Shown: positions 20,656-30,009 of the stretch, piece after piece | How positions within the stretch are numbered: the stretch's first letter is position 1 | How the letters are laid out: each line of letters begins with the position of its first letter | Assembly (NCBI GenBank): GCA_021795355.1 | Contig: JAJYPL010000002.1 | Location: forward strand, 1 to 64,000 | Direction: 5' to 3' | Length of the DNA stretch: 64,000 nucleotides | From: a bacterium | Lineage (GTDB): Bacteria > SZUA-79 > Acidulodesulfobacterales > Acidulodesulfobacteraceae | Made by a program: the position numbers and the translations under genes | The notes under the pieces: generated by a model | Databases searched by the model: none | What the model saw: the letters and a program-made list of their open reading frames with translations, nothing else | Told to the model about the DNA's origin: nothing

Positions 20656-21600
20656 TTAACTTATAAGTCCTTCCAGCAGTCCGCATTCCGAAACGGTAAA
20701 ACCCGAAACTTCAAAAAAATCCATGCTCTTTAACATTATGGCCGCTCCGGCGAGCACGAGATCTTCCCTTCCGGCTTCTACGCCGTCAATTTTCAGCCTG
20801 TCGGATATTTTCGCCGCGGCAAATCTTTTATAAATTCCGGCGGTTTTTTCCCTGCTTACGAAATATCCGTGCACTTTAAGCCTGTCATAGCTTTTCATAT
20901 TTAAATCGACCATAGCAAGAGTAGTCGATGTTCCTGCAGTTCCGAAAAGTTTTGCCGGTTTAAAAACAAAACCGGTTTCTTTTATTTTAGTTTTCAGCGT
21001 ATTTAATTTTTCATCTATTCGGCTTTCCAATTCTTTTAAATTTTCTTCTGACACAGGGTCGGTTTTAATAATTTCTTCCGTAAGATGCACAACTCCCATG
21101 TTTAAGCTGTATTTCCACAAAGGCGACCCGTTTTTAACGCAGGCGTATTCGGTAGAGCCGCCCCCTATGTCTATGGAATAAAATTCGTTAATACCGTTAA
21201 AACAATTAGAAATTCCTTTTAAAGTTATTAAAGCCTCTTTTTCTCCGCTTATAATTTCCAGCTTTAATCCGAATTCGTTAAAAATTATATATTCTACGTC
21301 TTTAGCATTTGGAGCATCTCTTAATACGCTTGTGCCGGTTATAGCGACATTCTCCGGATTTATGCCGTAATTTTTAATTTTTTCTAAATACACCTTTAAA
21401 GCGTCTTTGAGCCTGTTTATTGAACTTTGGGTAATTACTCCTTCTTTTTTAAAATTTTCGCCCAGTCTGATAATTTTCATATCAACGTAATCGGGACTTA
21501 AAAAATCGCTTTTCGGTCCAATTACAAGACATCTTATAGTATTCGTGCCAATGTCTATTGAAGCTTTAAATTTGTCGTCTGAGACGGAGTTTAAAAGCAA
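20656..21600 (-). CDS. Ppx/GppA family exopolyphosphatase/phosphatase
   Basis: IDIGTNTIRCLV, GTSVLRDAPNA, SIDIGGGSTEYA, GTAGTSTTLA. Confidence 0.88.
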   Translation of the reverse strand: MLLNSVSDDKFKASIDIGTNTIRCLVIGPKSDFLSPDYVDMKIIRLGENFKKEGVITQSSINRLKDALKVYLEKIKNYGINPENVAITGTSVLRDAPNAKDVEYIIFNEFGLKLEIISGEKEALITLKGISNCFNGINEFYSIDIGGGSTEYACVKNGSPLWKYSLNMGVVHLTEEIIKTDPVSEENLKELESRIDEKLNTLKTKIKETGFVFKPAKLFGTAGTSTTLAMVDLNMKSYDRLKVHGYFVSREKTAGIYKRFAAAKISDRLKIDGVEAGREDLVLAGAAIMLKSMDFFEVSGFTVSECGLLEGLIS

Positions 21601-21604
21601 TATA

Positions 21605-22117
21605 CTATTCTCCCCTGTAATTTTTAACGTATTTAACGTAATTATTCGCGGACTCCCTTATCGAATCTATCTCTTTTTCGCTCAGATTTTTTTTGATTAC
21701 TCCGGGAAGTCCGGCTACCAAAGAACCTTCGGGTATAACTGTATTTTCTTTGACTAAAGCCCCGGCGGCAATTATGCAGTTTTTGCCTATTTTTGCTCCG
21801 GTTAAAACTATGGCTCCTATTCCTATAAGACAGTTATCCCCTATCTCGCACCCGTGAAGATTAACGTTGTGCCCTATCGTAACGCCTCTGCCTATTATCA
21901 AAGGACCGGTATCGTGCTGTACGTGAAGAACACTGTTGTCCTGAACGTTTGTATTTTCGCCTATTTTAATGTAATGTACGTCGCCCCTGATAACCGAACC
22001 GTACCAGACGCTGCATCCTTTTCCTATTTCTACGTCTCCTACGATAACTACGTTTTGCGACATATACGCCGTTTCGTCTATCTTCGGATATTTACCCATA
22101 TAAGATTCTATTATCAT
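21605..22117 (-). CDS. Gamma-carbonic anhydrase family protein (left-handed beta-helix)
   Basis: VIRGDVHYIKIGENTNVQDNSVLHV, TIGHNVNLHGCEIGDNCLIGIGAIV. Confidence 0.9.
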   Translation of the reverse strand: MIIESYMGKYPKIDETAYMSQNVVIVGDVEIGKGCSVWYGSVIRGDVHYIKIGENTNVQDNSVLHVQHDTGPLIIGRGVTIGHNVNLHGCEIGDNCLIGIGAIVLTGAKIGKNCIIAAGALVKENTVIPEGSLVAGLPGVIKKNLSEKEIDSIRESANNYVKYVKNYRGE

Positions 22118-22132
22118 AAATCCTCCGTTTAC

Positions 22133-22222
22133 GGAAATGGCGTCAGATTAATTTTCCTTAATAAATTTTTATATGTTAATTAACCTAACCGTTTGCGGAA
22201 AATAAAATCCGGCACCGTTTCC
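22133..22222. repeat. 90-bp inverted-repeat intergenic element (family 1)
   Basis: GGAAATGGCGTCAGATTAATTTTCC...GGAAAATAAAATCCGGCACCGTTTCC. Confidence 0.75.
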
Positions 22223-22349
22223 TCTTTATTTCTTTATTAGTTATTTTCTTAATTATTTTTCGTTTGATTGTTTAGTAGTATATTATATAACAATTTTGAG
22301 GAAAAGTCGGGATTTTTTTTCCGATTCTGCCCCCGCCGCAACTTAGACG

Positions 22350-23513
22350 CTAAATACCGGAAATGAGCTTTTTTGAAAGAGATTCGGCCTGCTTTTTCGC
22401 TTCTATGACGTCTTCTATGGTTTTTAATTCGAAAGGTTTGTGCTTTTGCATTACCGACTCCACGTTTTGGGCGATTTTATTAAAAGATATTTTTCGGTTT
22501 AAAAAAGAATTAACGAAAATCTCGTTTGCTTCGCAAAAAACCGCCGGCATGCTCCTGCCTTCCCGTAAAGAACTTCTTGCAATATTTAAAAAAGGGAACT
22601 TCTCGTCGTCAGGCGCAAAAAACTCCAGCTTTGCAACTTCGGTCAAATCTATCGGTTTCATGAGATTATGAAAACGATGCGGATAAGACATGGCATAACC
22701 TATGGGTCCTTTCATATCGGCATCTCCCATCTGGGCTATTAACGTACCGTCCATAAATTCAACCATCGAATGAACTACCGCCTGCGGATGTATAACGACG
22801 TCGATTTTATCTTCTTTAAAACCGAATAAAAACGAAGCTTCTATTATTTCAAGCCCTTTATTGGCGAGCGTGGAAGAATCTACGGTTATTTTCTTTCCCA
22901 TCTTCCATTTAGGATGATTCAATGCCATATCGACGGTTATATTCTTGAAATAGTTTTTGTCCTTGTCGTAAAAAGGTCCTCCCGATGCCGTAAGGATTAA
23001 TTTTTTAACGTCCTGCTTAACTCCGCTTTTAAGGCACTGAAACAGAGCAGAATGTTCGGAATCTACAGGAATTATTTTAGCTTTATGCTTTTTCGCCGTT
23101 TTATTCAGAATATTGCCGGCCATAACCATGGATTCTTTATTCGCAAGCGCAAGGTCTTTGCCCGCCGCAAGGCTCCTGTAAGAAAGCAAAAGCCCCGCGG
23201 AACCGCTTATAGCGTTCAATACCACGTCGAATAAGCCGTCGGAAACCGCTTCATGCAGTCCTTCTTCGCCGAAAATCAATTTCGTCTTAACGCCTTTGAC
23301 GTTTTTTAAGCCTTCTTTAGCCTTAGCGCATTCCGTTTTTGAAGAAAGAACGCAGTATGCAGGTTTGAGCTTTATGACCTGTTCTTTTAACTCCTGCGTA
23401 AAATGCCCCGCCGCAATGCCTTTTACGGCAAGGAAATCCGGATATGATACTGCTACGTTTACCGCATTTCTGCCTATAGAACCGGTAGAACCGGCAAGAA
23501 ATATATTTCGCAT
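22350..23513 (-). CDS. dxr: 1-deoxy-D-xylulose 5-phosphate reductoisomerase
   Basis: LAGSTGSIGRNAVNV, ALANKESMVMAG, PVDSEHSALFQCL, TASGGPF, MGKKITVDSSTLANKGLEIIEA. Confidence 0.97.
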   Translation of the reverse strand: MRNIFLAGSTGSIGRNAVNVAVSYPDFLAVKGIAAGHFTQELKEQVIKLKPAYCVLSSKTECAKAKEGLKNVKGVKTKLIFGEEGLHEAVSDGLFDVVLNAISGSAGLLLSYRSLAAGKDLALANKESMVMAGNILNKTAKKHKAKIIPVDSEHSALFQCLKSGVKQDVKKLILTASGGPFYDKDKNYFKNITVDMALNHPKWKMGKKITVDSSTLANKGLEIIEASFLFGFKEDKIDVVIHPQAVVHSMVEFMDGTLIAQMGDADMKGPIGYAMSYPHRFHNLMKPIDLTEVAKLEFFAPDDEKFPFLNIARSSLREGRSMPAVFCEANEIFVNSFLNRKISFNKIAQNVESVMQKHKPFELKTIEDVIEAKKQAESLSKKLISGI

Positions 23514-23556
23514 AATATATATAATATATATTTATTTAAAGTATGTCGGCCATTTT

Positions 23557-24369
23557 TTATTTTAAGCAAAAAACCGAAATATAGTAAAAAAACGGAGCGG
23601 CAAGTATCAGGCTGTCTATTCTGTCCAAAATACCGCCGTGACCCGGAATTAAATATCCCGAATCCTTTTTTCCGCCCATCCTTTTAATTAGAGATTCCGT
23701 TAAATCTCCAAACATTCCGGCTAAAACAGTAACGGAAGATAAAATGATAAATGAAACAAGGGTAAATTCTTTATATTCGTTTATAAATATTCTAAATATA
23801 AGAGCCGTAAGGACGGCAGCTAAAAAACCTGTTACGGCTCCCTCTACCGTCTTTTTGGGACTTAAAGAGACGATAAGCTTATGCCTGCCGAAATGTCTGC
23901 CGCCGTAATAAGCGAAAATATCGGATGCCCATACGAGTATAAATAAAAGCAGAATAAGCATTCTGCCTCCGGAAATTTCAAAAATTTTAACGAGGAAAGA
24001 TATAAGAAAGCCCGTATAAATTATGGAAAACAGATCTATGAATAAGGTTTTCCCGAAATCGTTCTTAAAAGAAAGCACGTTTTTTAAAAAAATTAAAAAA
24101 ACGGAAAAAAATAAAATAAATATAAAAGCGCCGCTTTTTAAAAAAGCGAAAGAAAATGAGGTTAAAATAGCAAGCAGTTCGGGAAGAATAAAGTATTTAT
24201 ATTCCGGCAAATCGAAAATGGAATATATTTCATAAACCGAAAGCGCCGTCATAACGGCGGATACTATGAAAAATTCATATATATTCAGCAGAAAGATAGA
24301 TAAAATTATAATTACGCCGAATATAATGCCGAATATAAATCTTTTAGGGTCGAAATTAGGTTTTTCCAA
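23557..24369 (-). CDS. cdsA: Phosphatidate cytidylyltransferase
   Basis: Polytopic; SPKKTVEGAVTG, RMGGKKDSGYLIPGHGGILDRIDSL. Confidence 0.93.
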   Translation of the reverse strand: MEKPNFDPKRFIFGIIFGVIIILSIFLLNIYEFFIVSAVMTALSVYEIYSIFDLPEYKYFILPELLAILTSFSFAFLKSGAFIFILFFSVFLIFLKNVLSFKNDFGKTLFIDLFSIIYTGFLISFLVKIFEISGGRMLILLLFILVWASDIFAYYGGRHFGRHKLIVSLSPKKTVEGAVTGFLAAVLTALIFRIFINEYKEFTLVSFIILSSVTVLAGMFGDLTESLIKRMGGKKDSGYLIPGHGGILDRIDSLILAAPFFYYISVFCLK

Positions 24370-25063
24370 AACGCCTTGACCTTTTTTCGTAATTTTTTAA
24401 TGCAGCCGTTAAATTTTTCTTTCTAAAATCAGGCCACAAAGTTTTAGTAAAATAAAGTTCGGCATATGCAGCCTGGTAAAGCATAAAATTAGACAGCCTT
24501 TCTTCTCCGCTCGTCCTGATTATAAGGTCAGGGTCCGGAATTCCTGCCGTATAAAGATAATTAGAAAAAAGTTCGCCGTCTATATCGGTTAACTCTATTG
24601 ATTTTTTTTTAACGTTTTCCGATATTTTTCTAACTGCATTTAATATTTCTTCCTTGGAGCCGTAACTTATCGCAAGCGTTAAAGTCAATTCGGAGCCGTT
24701 TTTTGTTTTATCTACGGCACTTGACACCGCCGTTTTTGATTTTTCCGGCAGTTTTTCTAAATTTCCGATAAAATTAAGCCTGATTTTATTTTTTATAAGA
24801 TAAGGAAGTTCTATTTCTATATACTGCTCAAGAAGATCCATTAAATAATCTACTTCTTCTTCAGGTCTCTGCCAGTTTTCCGACGAAAAAGCGTAAGCGG
24901 TAAGATATTTAATTTTATAATCTATGACGCCTTTTACGACAGATTTTAAAGATTTTATTCCTTCGGCATGCCCGTAAATTCTGTCTAAATTTCTTTTTTT
25001 CGCCCATCTGCCGTTTCCGTCCATAATAATAGCGATATGTCCGGGAAGATTTTTAAAAATCAT
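24356..25063 (-). CDS. uppS: Isoprenyl transferase (undecaprenyl diphosphate synthase)
   Basis: HIAIIMDGNGRWAKKRN, YAFSSENWQRP, PDLIIRTSGEERLSNFMLYQAAYAELYF. Confidence 0.96.
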   Translation of the reverse strand: MIFKNLPGHIAIIMDGNGRWAKKRNLDRIYGHAEGIKSLKSVVKGVIDYKIKYLTAYAFSSENWQRPEEEVDYLMDLLEQYIEIELPYLIKNKIRLNFIGNLEKLPEKSKTAVSSAVDKTKNGSELTLTLAISYGSKEEILNAVRKISENVKKKSIELTDIDGELFSNYLYTAGIPDPDLIIRTSGEERLSNFMLYQAAYAELYFTKTLWPDFRKKNLTAALKNYEKRSRRFGKT

Positions 25064-25620
25064 ACCTCTGATATTTCTTTTTCTTTACGCTTTGTAATTT
25101 CGTCTATTTCTTTAATAAAATTATCCGTCAAATCCTGTACTTTTTTTTGAATTTTAAAAGACTGGTCTTCAGATATTTCCTTAGATTTTTCGGAAGATTT
25201 TATCTTTTCGTTCGCAAGTCTCCTGAAATTTCTGATTTCCTGTTTTATAGATTCGGATAGCTTTCCGACCTGTTTTGTTATTTCTTTCCTTCTTTCCTGA
25301 GTTAAAGCCGGTATTATTATGTTTATGCTTTTCCCGTCGTTGGACGGATTTAAAGAAGGGTCGTATTTTTGTATAGCTTTTTCAATAGCGGGAAGAGAAC
25401 CTGCGTCCCACGGATTTATAGTTATTGTCCTGCTGTCGGGAATAGATATCGAAGCAAGCCTTATTATAGGGGAAACCGAACCGTAATATTCGACGTTGAC
25501 CGCTTCTATTAATCCCGTAGAAGCCCTTCCCGTCCTGATTTTTGCAAGTTCAGCTTTATAAGCCTCTATAGCATGGCTCATCTTTGTTTTTGTTTCATTG
25601 ACAAATGCAGTTTCGTCCAT
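25060..25620 (-). CDS. frr: Ribosome recycling factor
   Basis: KIRTGRAS, RNFRRLANEKIKSSEK, genomic context pyrH-frr-uppS. Confidence 0.96.
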   Translation of the reverse strand: MDETAFVNETKTKMSHAIEAYKAELAKIRTGRASTGLIEAVNVEYYGSVSPIIRLASISIPDSRTITINPWDAGSLPAIEKAIQKYDPSLNPSNDGKSINIIIPALTQERRKEITKQVGKLSESIKQEIRNFRRLANEKIKSSEKSKEISEDQSFKIQKKVQDLTDNFIKEIDEITKRKEKEISEV

Positions 25621-25636
25621 GGCATAAGCTCCTAAA

Positions 25637-26368
25637 TTAAATATTTGCCTTTGATATTATCGTTCCTATGGATTCCCCTTTGACCACTTTTAAAAGATTT
25701 CCTTTACCGAGCAGATTAAAAACGACTATAGGCAGAGCATTGTCCATGCATAAAGATATAGAAGTAGAATCCATAACTTTTAAATTTTTATTCAAAACGT
25801 CTATATATGAAAGCCTCTCGAATTTAACCGCCTCTCTGTTAATTAAAGGGTCTTCGGTATATACGCCGTCTATCTTCGTGGCTTTCAATATAACGTCCGC
25901 ATGAATTTCCATTGCCCTCAACGATGCCGCTGTATCGGTAGTAAAGTATGGATTGCCGGTTCCCGCCGCAAAAATAACCACTCTTTTTTTTTCTAGATGG
26001 CGCAATGCCCTTCGGCGTATATAAGGTTCGGCAACCTGCTGCATAGCGATAGCCGTCTGAACTCTGGAAATTACGCCGTTATCTTCAAGGCTCGCCTGAA
26101 GGGCTAAGGCGTTTATGACAGTGGCAAGCATGCCCATATAATCGCCTTGCGTCCGTTCTATTCCTAAATCTTTGGAGGAGCTTCCGAATCCCCTGAAAAT
26201 ATTGCCGCCGCCTATAACTACGGCAATCTCGGCGCCTTCGGAAACGACGGATTTTATTTCCTGCGATACGAAATTGATTATCCCGGGATCTATCCCGCAC
26301 TTGCTTTCTCCGGCAAGAGCTTCGCCGCTGACTTTTAAAAGTATCCTTTTATAGTTAAGACCCATCAT
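25637..26368 (-). CDS. pyrH: UMP kinase
   Basis: [50 protein letters not shown]. Confidence 0.97.
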   Translation of the reverse strand: MMGLNYKRILLKVSGEALAGESKCGIDPGIINFVSQEIKSVVSEGAEIAVVIGGGNIFRGFGSSSKDLGIERTQGDYMGMLATVINALALQASLEDNGVISRVQTAIAMQQVAEPYIRRRALRHLEKKRVVIFAAGTGNPYFTTDTAASLRAMEIHADVILKATKIDGVYTEDPLINREAVKFERLSYIDVLNKNLKVMDSTSISLCMDNALPIVVFNLLGKGNLLKVVKGESIGTIISKANI

Positions 26369-26970
26369 TCACCAAGCTGATAACGAACAAACCTTTTTAA
26401 AATGATATTTTCGCCTAATTTAGCTATCTCGTTGTCTATAATAACTGCTATATTTTTAGACGGATCTTTTATAAAAGCCTGCTCTGCCAGACAAACTTCC
26501 TGAAAGTATTTTTCAAGTTTGCCTTCTATTATTTTTTCTTTTACAGCCTGAGGTTTATCCATATTAGCAAGCTGTTCTCTGTATATCTCTTTTTCCTTAG
26601 CTATAACTTCGGGCTGAACGGCATCTCTTTTTATATAAAGAGGGTTTGAAGCCGCAATATGCATGGCGATGTTTTTGGCAAGCTCCTGAAATTCGTTAGT
26701 TCTTGCCACAAAATCGGTTTCGCAGTTTATTTCTAAAAGAACGCCTATTCTTCCGCCCGCATGTATATAAGAATATATTAAACCTTCTTTAGCTTCTCTG
26801 CCGGCTTTTTTCTGCGCTTTTGCAAGCCCTTTTTTTCTAAGAATTTCCACCGCTTTTTCAAGATCGCCTCCGGTTTCTACAAGGACGTTTTTACAATCTA
26901 CGAAACCTGCTCCGGTCATCTGGCGCAGACTTTTAACAAGTTCGGCGCTTATATTCTGTGCATTATCCAA
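26365..26970 (-). CDS. tsf: Elongation factor Ts (short form, 201 aa)
   Basis: [48 protein letters not shown]. Confidence 0.96.
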   Translation of the reverse strand: MDNAQNISAELVKSLRQMTGAGFVDCKNVLVETGGDLEKAVEILRKKGLAKAQKKAGREAKEGLIYSYIHAGGRIGVLLEINCETDFVARTNEFQELAKNIAMHIAASNPLYIKRDAVQPEVIAKEKEIYREQLANMDKPQAVKEKIIEGKLEKYFQEVCLAEQAFIKDPSKNIAVIIDNEIAKLGENIILKRFVRYQLGE

Positions 26971-27070
26971 TTAATTTTTCCTCCCTGATATATAATATAT
27001 ATACTAAATAATATAATTTTGAATTTTGGCCTATTAATTATTCGGCTTAATATTACGCTTTTATTTAATT

Positions 27071-27889
27071 TTATATAGAAATATCTTCTTCCACGGTCGT
27101 TTCGGTATTTTCCGCCTGGGTCGAAACAGCTGCGGCAAAGGTTTCTTCGGTTATAACTCCTTCCGGCAGCGGCCGGCCTTTCCCTTTCCCCGTTTTTTCT
27201 TCATAAACTTTCCTGCCTTCGATAATGGCTTCGGACATAGCATTGAGAATAAGCTTTATTGCCCTGATAGCATCGTCGTTTCCCGGTATCATCCAATCCA
27301 CTAATTCAGGATCGGCATTGGTATCCGCAATTCCTATGACCGGTATTTCAAGTCTTTTTGCTTCTTTTGCCGCTATTATTTCATGGTGTACATCGACTAT
27401 AAAAACGGCATCCGGTATTTTATGCATATCCCTGAGACCGTTAAGAACTTTCTGGAGTTTAATTATTTCTTTTTCCATTCTGGCCATTTCTTTTTTTGTA
27501 AACCTGGAAAATTCTTCCGATTCTTTAAGGGATTCAAGCTCTTTCAATCTTTGTACGGAAAGTTTTATAGTGGAAAAGTTGGTGAGCATACCGCCGAGCC
27601 ATCTTTCGTTGACATACGGCATACCGCATCTTTTGGCTTCTTCCACGACAATAGGATTTGCCTGTTTTTTAGTCCCTACTATAAGAATAGTTCCGCCTTC
27701 TTTTGCGATATCGAAAAGTTTTTCGTAGGCTGCAGCGATATACGGCAGGGCTTTTTGGAGGTCAACTATATGAACTCCGTTTCTTGCCCCGTAAATATAA
27801 GGCTTCATCTTGGGATTCCATCTTTTTGTCTGGTGTCCGAAATGGACGCCGGCTTCCAACAACTGCTTAATCGATAAATTGAACGGCAT
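27071..27889 (-). CDS. rpsB: 30S ribosomal protein S2
   Basis: IKQLLEAGVHFGHQTKRWNPKMKPYIYGARNGVHIVDLQKAL, IGIADTNADPELVDWMIPGNDDAIRA. Confidence 0.98.
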   Translation of the reverse strand: MPFNLSIKQLLEAGVHFGHQTKRWNPKMKPYIYGARNGVHIVDLQKALPYIAAAYEKLFDIAKEGGTILIVGTKKQANPIVVEEAKRCGMPYVNERWLGGMLTNFSTIKLSVQRLKELESLKESEEFSRFTKKEMARMEKEIIKLQKVLNGLRDMHKIPDAVFIVDVHHEIIAAKEAKRLEIPVIGIADTNADPELVDWMIPGNDDAIRAIKLILNAMSEAIIEGRKVYEEKTGKGKGRPLPEGVITEETFAAAVSTQAENTETTVEEDISI

Positions 27890-27900
27890 TTTTAGTCTCC

Positions 27901-27962
27901 TTTTGCGCTTTTTTCTCTCCGGCTACGCAAAACGCTTCAAGCGCAAATCAATAACCGGATAC
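27901..27962 (-). promoter_or_regulatory. Structured rpsB 5' leader, candidate r-protein autoregulatory element
   Basis: Minus strand CCGGTTA...TAGCCGG stem enclosing a CGCT-TGA-AGCG hairpin just upstream of the rpsB SD. Confidence 0.4.
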
Positions 27963-28059
27963 GATTTTGGTTAAAGTTAAATTAATTTTAAATCAACATA
28001 TTCTTTTATCATTTTTAGGCTTTTTTTGCAAGAAGAAATTTTGCATAATCAAATTTGTG

Positions 28060-28088
28060 ACGGGGACAGAATTCAATTCTGTCACCGT
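28060..28088. repeat. 29-bp palindromic intergenic element (family 2)
   Basis: ACGGGGACAGAATTcAATTCTGTCACCGT, one arm mismatch; flank AAATTTGTG shared with other copies. Confidence 0.75.
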
Positions 28089-28089
28089 A

Positions 28090-28791
28090 TTATATCAGCA
28101 GCTTAAATATAAAATTAAAGATGCTATTGTAGCCGTTAACCGAGATGCGTTTTAGTTCGAAAGAGTTGTCTCCTGCTTCTATTTTGCCGTTTACCGTAGT
28201 AAAGGCGGCCGCATAACCGGCATTTTTAACGGCTCTCATGACGTTAGCGTTATAAGCGCCGAAAGGATATGAGAAAAATTCCACTGCAGAGCCTGTAATA
28301 TTTTCCAGATAGGCTTTAGAAGCTATAAGTTCGCCTATCATAACACCTTCTTCGAGCATGTCTAAATAATAATGGTTTATGCCGTGCGAACCTATAAAAA
28401 AACCGTTCTTAAACATTTCTTTTATTTCATTTTTATTTAAAAAATTTTCCTTAACTCTTTCTCTTTCGTCGGAAACCGCGTTTTTTTTTCCTATAAAACC
28501 GCTGCTTATAAATATCATAGAAGTAAAACCGGCGGATTTTAATATCGGATAAGCGTTAAGATAATTATTTTCGTATCCGTCGTCGAAAGTTATAAGAATC
28601 GGTTTTTTTACGGAAAGTTTATGCCCTTTTATAAAAGATAGGATTTCTTTTGGATTTATAGTTTCATAACCTAAAAATTTAAGGAGGGTTACCTGTCTTT
28701 TAAACTGCCCCGGCGTTACGTACAAACCTTTAAATACCGCGTCTTTTTTTGGATAGTCTATTTTATGGTAGTATAAAACGGGAATTTTCAT
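28090..28791 (-). CDS. Polysaccharide deacetylase family protein (CE4-like)
   Basis: ITFDDGYENNYLNAYPIL, GSHGINHYYLD, FSYPFGAYN. Confidence 0.88.
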   Translation of the reverse strand: MKIPVLYYHKIDYPKKDAVFKGLYVTPGQFKRQVTLLKFLGYETINPKEILSFIKGHKLSVKKPILITFDDGYENNYLNAYPILKSAGFTSMIFISSGFIGKKNAVSDERERVKENFLNKNEIKEMFKNGFFIGSHGINHYYLDMLEEGVMIGELIASKAYLENITGSAVEFFSYPFGAYNANVMRAVKNAGYAAAFTTVNGKIEAGDNSFELKRISVNGYNSIFNFIFKLLI

Positions 28792-28803
28792 GATATAAAC
28801 CCG

Positions 28804-30009
28804 CTAACTTCTGTATGACGCGTTTATATCTATATATTCATGGGTAAGATTGCAAGTCAAAACTGAATGCTTTTTATTTCCGGATTTTAAGTCTATTTCT
28901 ACGTCTATTTCTCTGGGAGACAGTATGGTTTTCTCAATATCTTTCGTCAATTTTTTAGAAGCCGTAGAATTTTCTACTATAATTTTTCCGTTTATATAAA
29001 TATCTATATTTTCAGCTTTGATAGGAACTCCGGCTCTTCCTACCGCCGCCATTATTCTGCCCCAGTTTAAATCTTCGCCCGTTATCATCGTTTTAAAAAG
29101 CGGCGAGTTTGCCACGGTTAACGCGGTTTTCTTTGCGCCTGCTTCAGCAGAGGCATTGACGACGGTTACTTTAATAAACTTAGTCGCCCCTTCTCCGTCG
29201 ATAACTATCATCTTGGCAAGTTCGTAACATACTTCAAACAGAGAGTCTTTCACTATTTGATAGTTATTGCGGCATTGCTTGGATTCAGCTTTGTCTTCGG
29301 TTAAATCAATTAGCGGACTATCCGAAGCAGGATAAAAAAACGCTGCAGTATCGTTAGTCGAGGTATCACCGTCAACGGTAATAGAATTAAAAGATGCGCC
29401 GACGCATTCTTTAAACATTTTATCGGCGGTTTCTTTTTTTATCGGAACATCGGTAAATATAAAAGCCAGCATGGTAGCCATATCCGGCATAATCATACCC
29501 GACCCTTTAGCTGCGCCATTAATTCGATATCTCCTGCCGTCTATCGAAAAACTCTTAACGGCCGTCTTTGGAAACGTATCAGTAGTCATAATAGCTTTGG
29601 TAAAATTATCGAAGCCTTCTTCATCGGCAGAATTTACCAAGTCCGGAATTGCCCGCTCGATAAGAGAAACGTTAAGCCTTTCGCCGATTACGCCGGTAGA
29701 ACACGTAAAAACAGAATTTTCATCAATGCCTGCTTCTTTTGCCAGCGATTTAACTACCTTCAGAGCGTCTTCCATGCCTTGCTTGCCGTTGCATGCATTG
29801 GCATTTCCGGAATTCACTATTAACGCTTTTATAATATTTTTGGAATTTTTTTTAGATATTACTACCGGCGCCGCCTTAACTTTATTTTTAGTAAAAACGG
29901 CGCTGACCCTGAGCGGAAATTTAGAAATCATTAATCCCAAATCTAAATCTTTATTTTTTTTAAGTCCGCAGGCTTTGCCGGCAAATAAAAAATTATTCAT
30001 TTTTTCCAT
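28804..30009 (-). CDS. argJ: Glutamate N-acetyltransferase/amino-acid acetyltransferase
   Basis: VNSGNANACNGKQGMEDA, CSTGVIGERL, GSGMIMPDMATMLAFIFTD, VDGDTSTNDT. Confidence 0.96.
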   Translation of the reverse strand: MEKMNNFLFAGKACGLKKNKDLDLGLMISKFPLRVSAVFTKNKVKAAPVVISKKNSKNIIKALIVNSGNANACNGKQGMEDALKVVKSLAKEAGIDENSVFTCSTGVIGERLNVSLIERAIPDLVNSADEEGFDNFTKAIMTTDTFPKTAVKSFSIDGRRYRINGAAKGSGMIMPDMATMLAFIFTDVPIKKETADKMFKECVGASFNSITVDGDTSTNDTAAFFYPASDSPLIDLTEDKAESKQCRNNYQIVKDSLFEVCYELAKMIVIDGEGATKFIKVTVVNASAEAGAKKTALTVANSPLFKTMITGEDLNWGRIMAAVGRAGVPIKAENIDIYINGKIIVENSTASKKLTKDIEKTILSPREIDVEIDLKSGNKKHSVLTCNLTHEYIDINASYRS

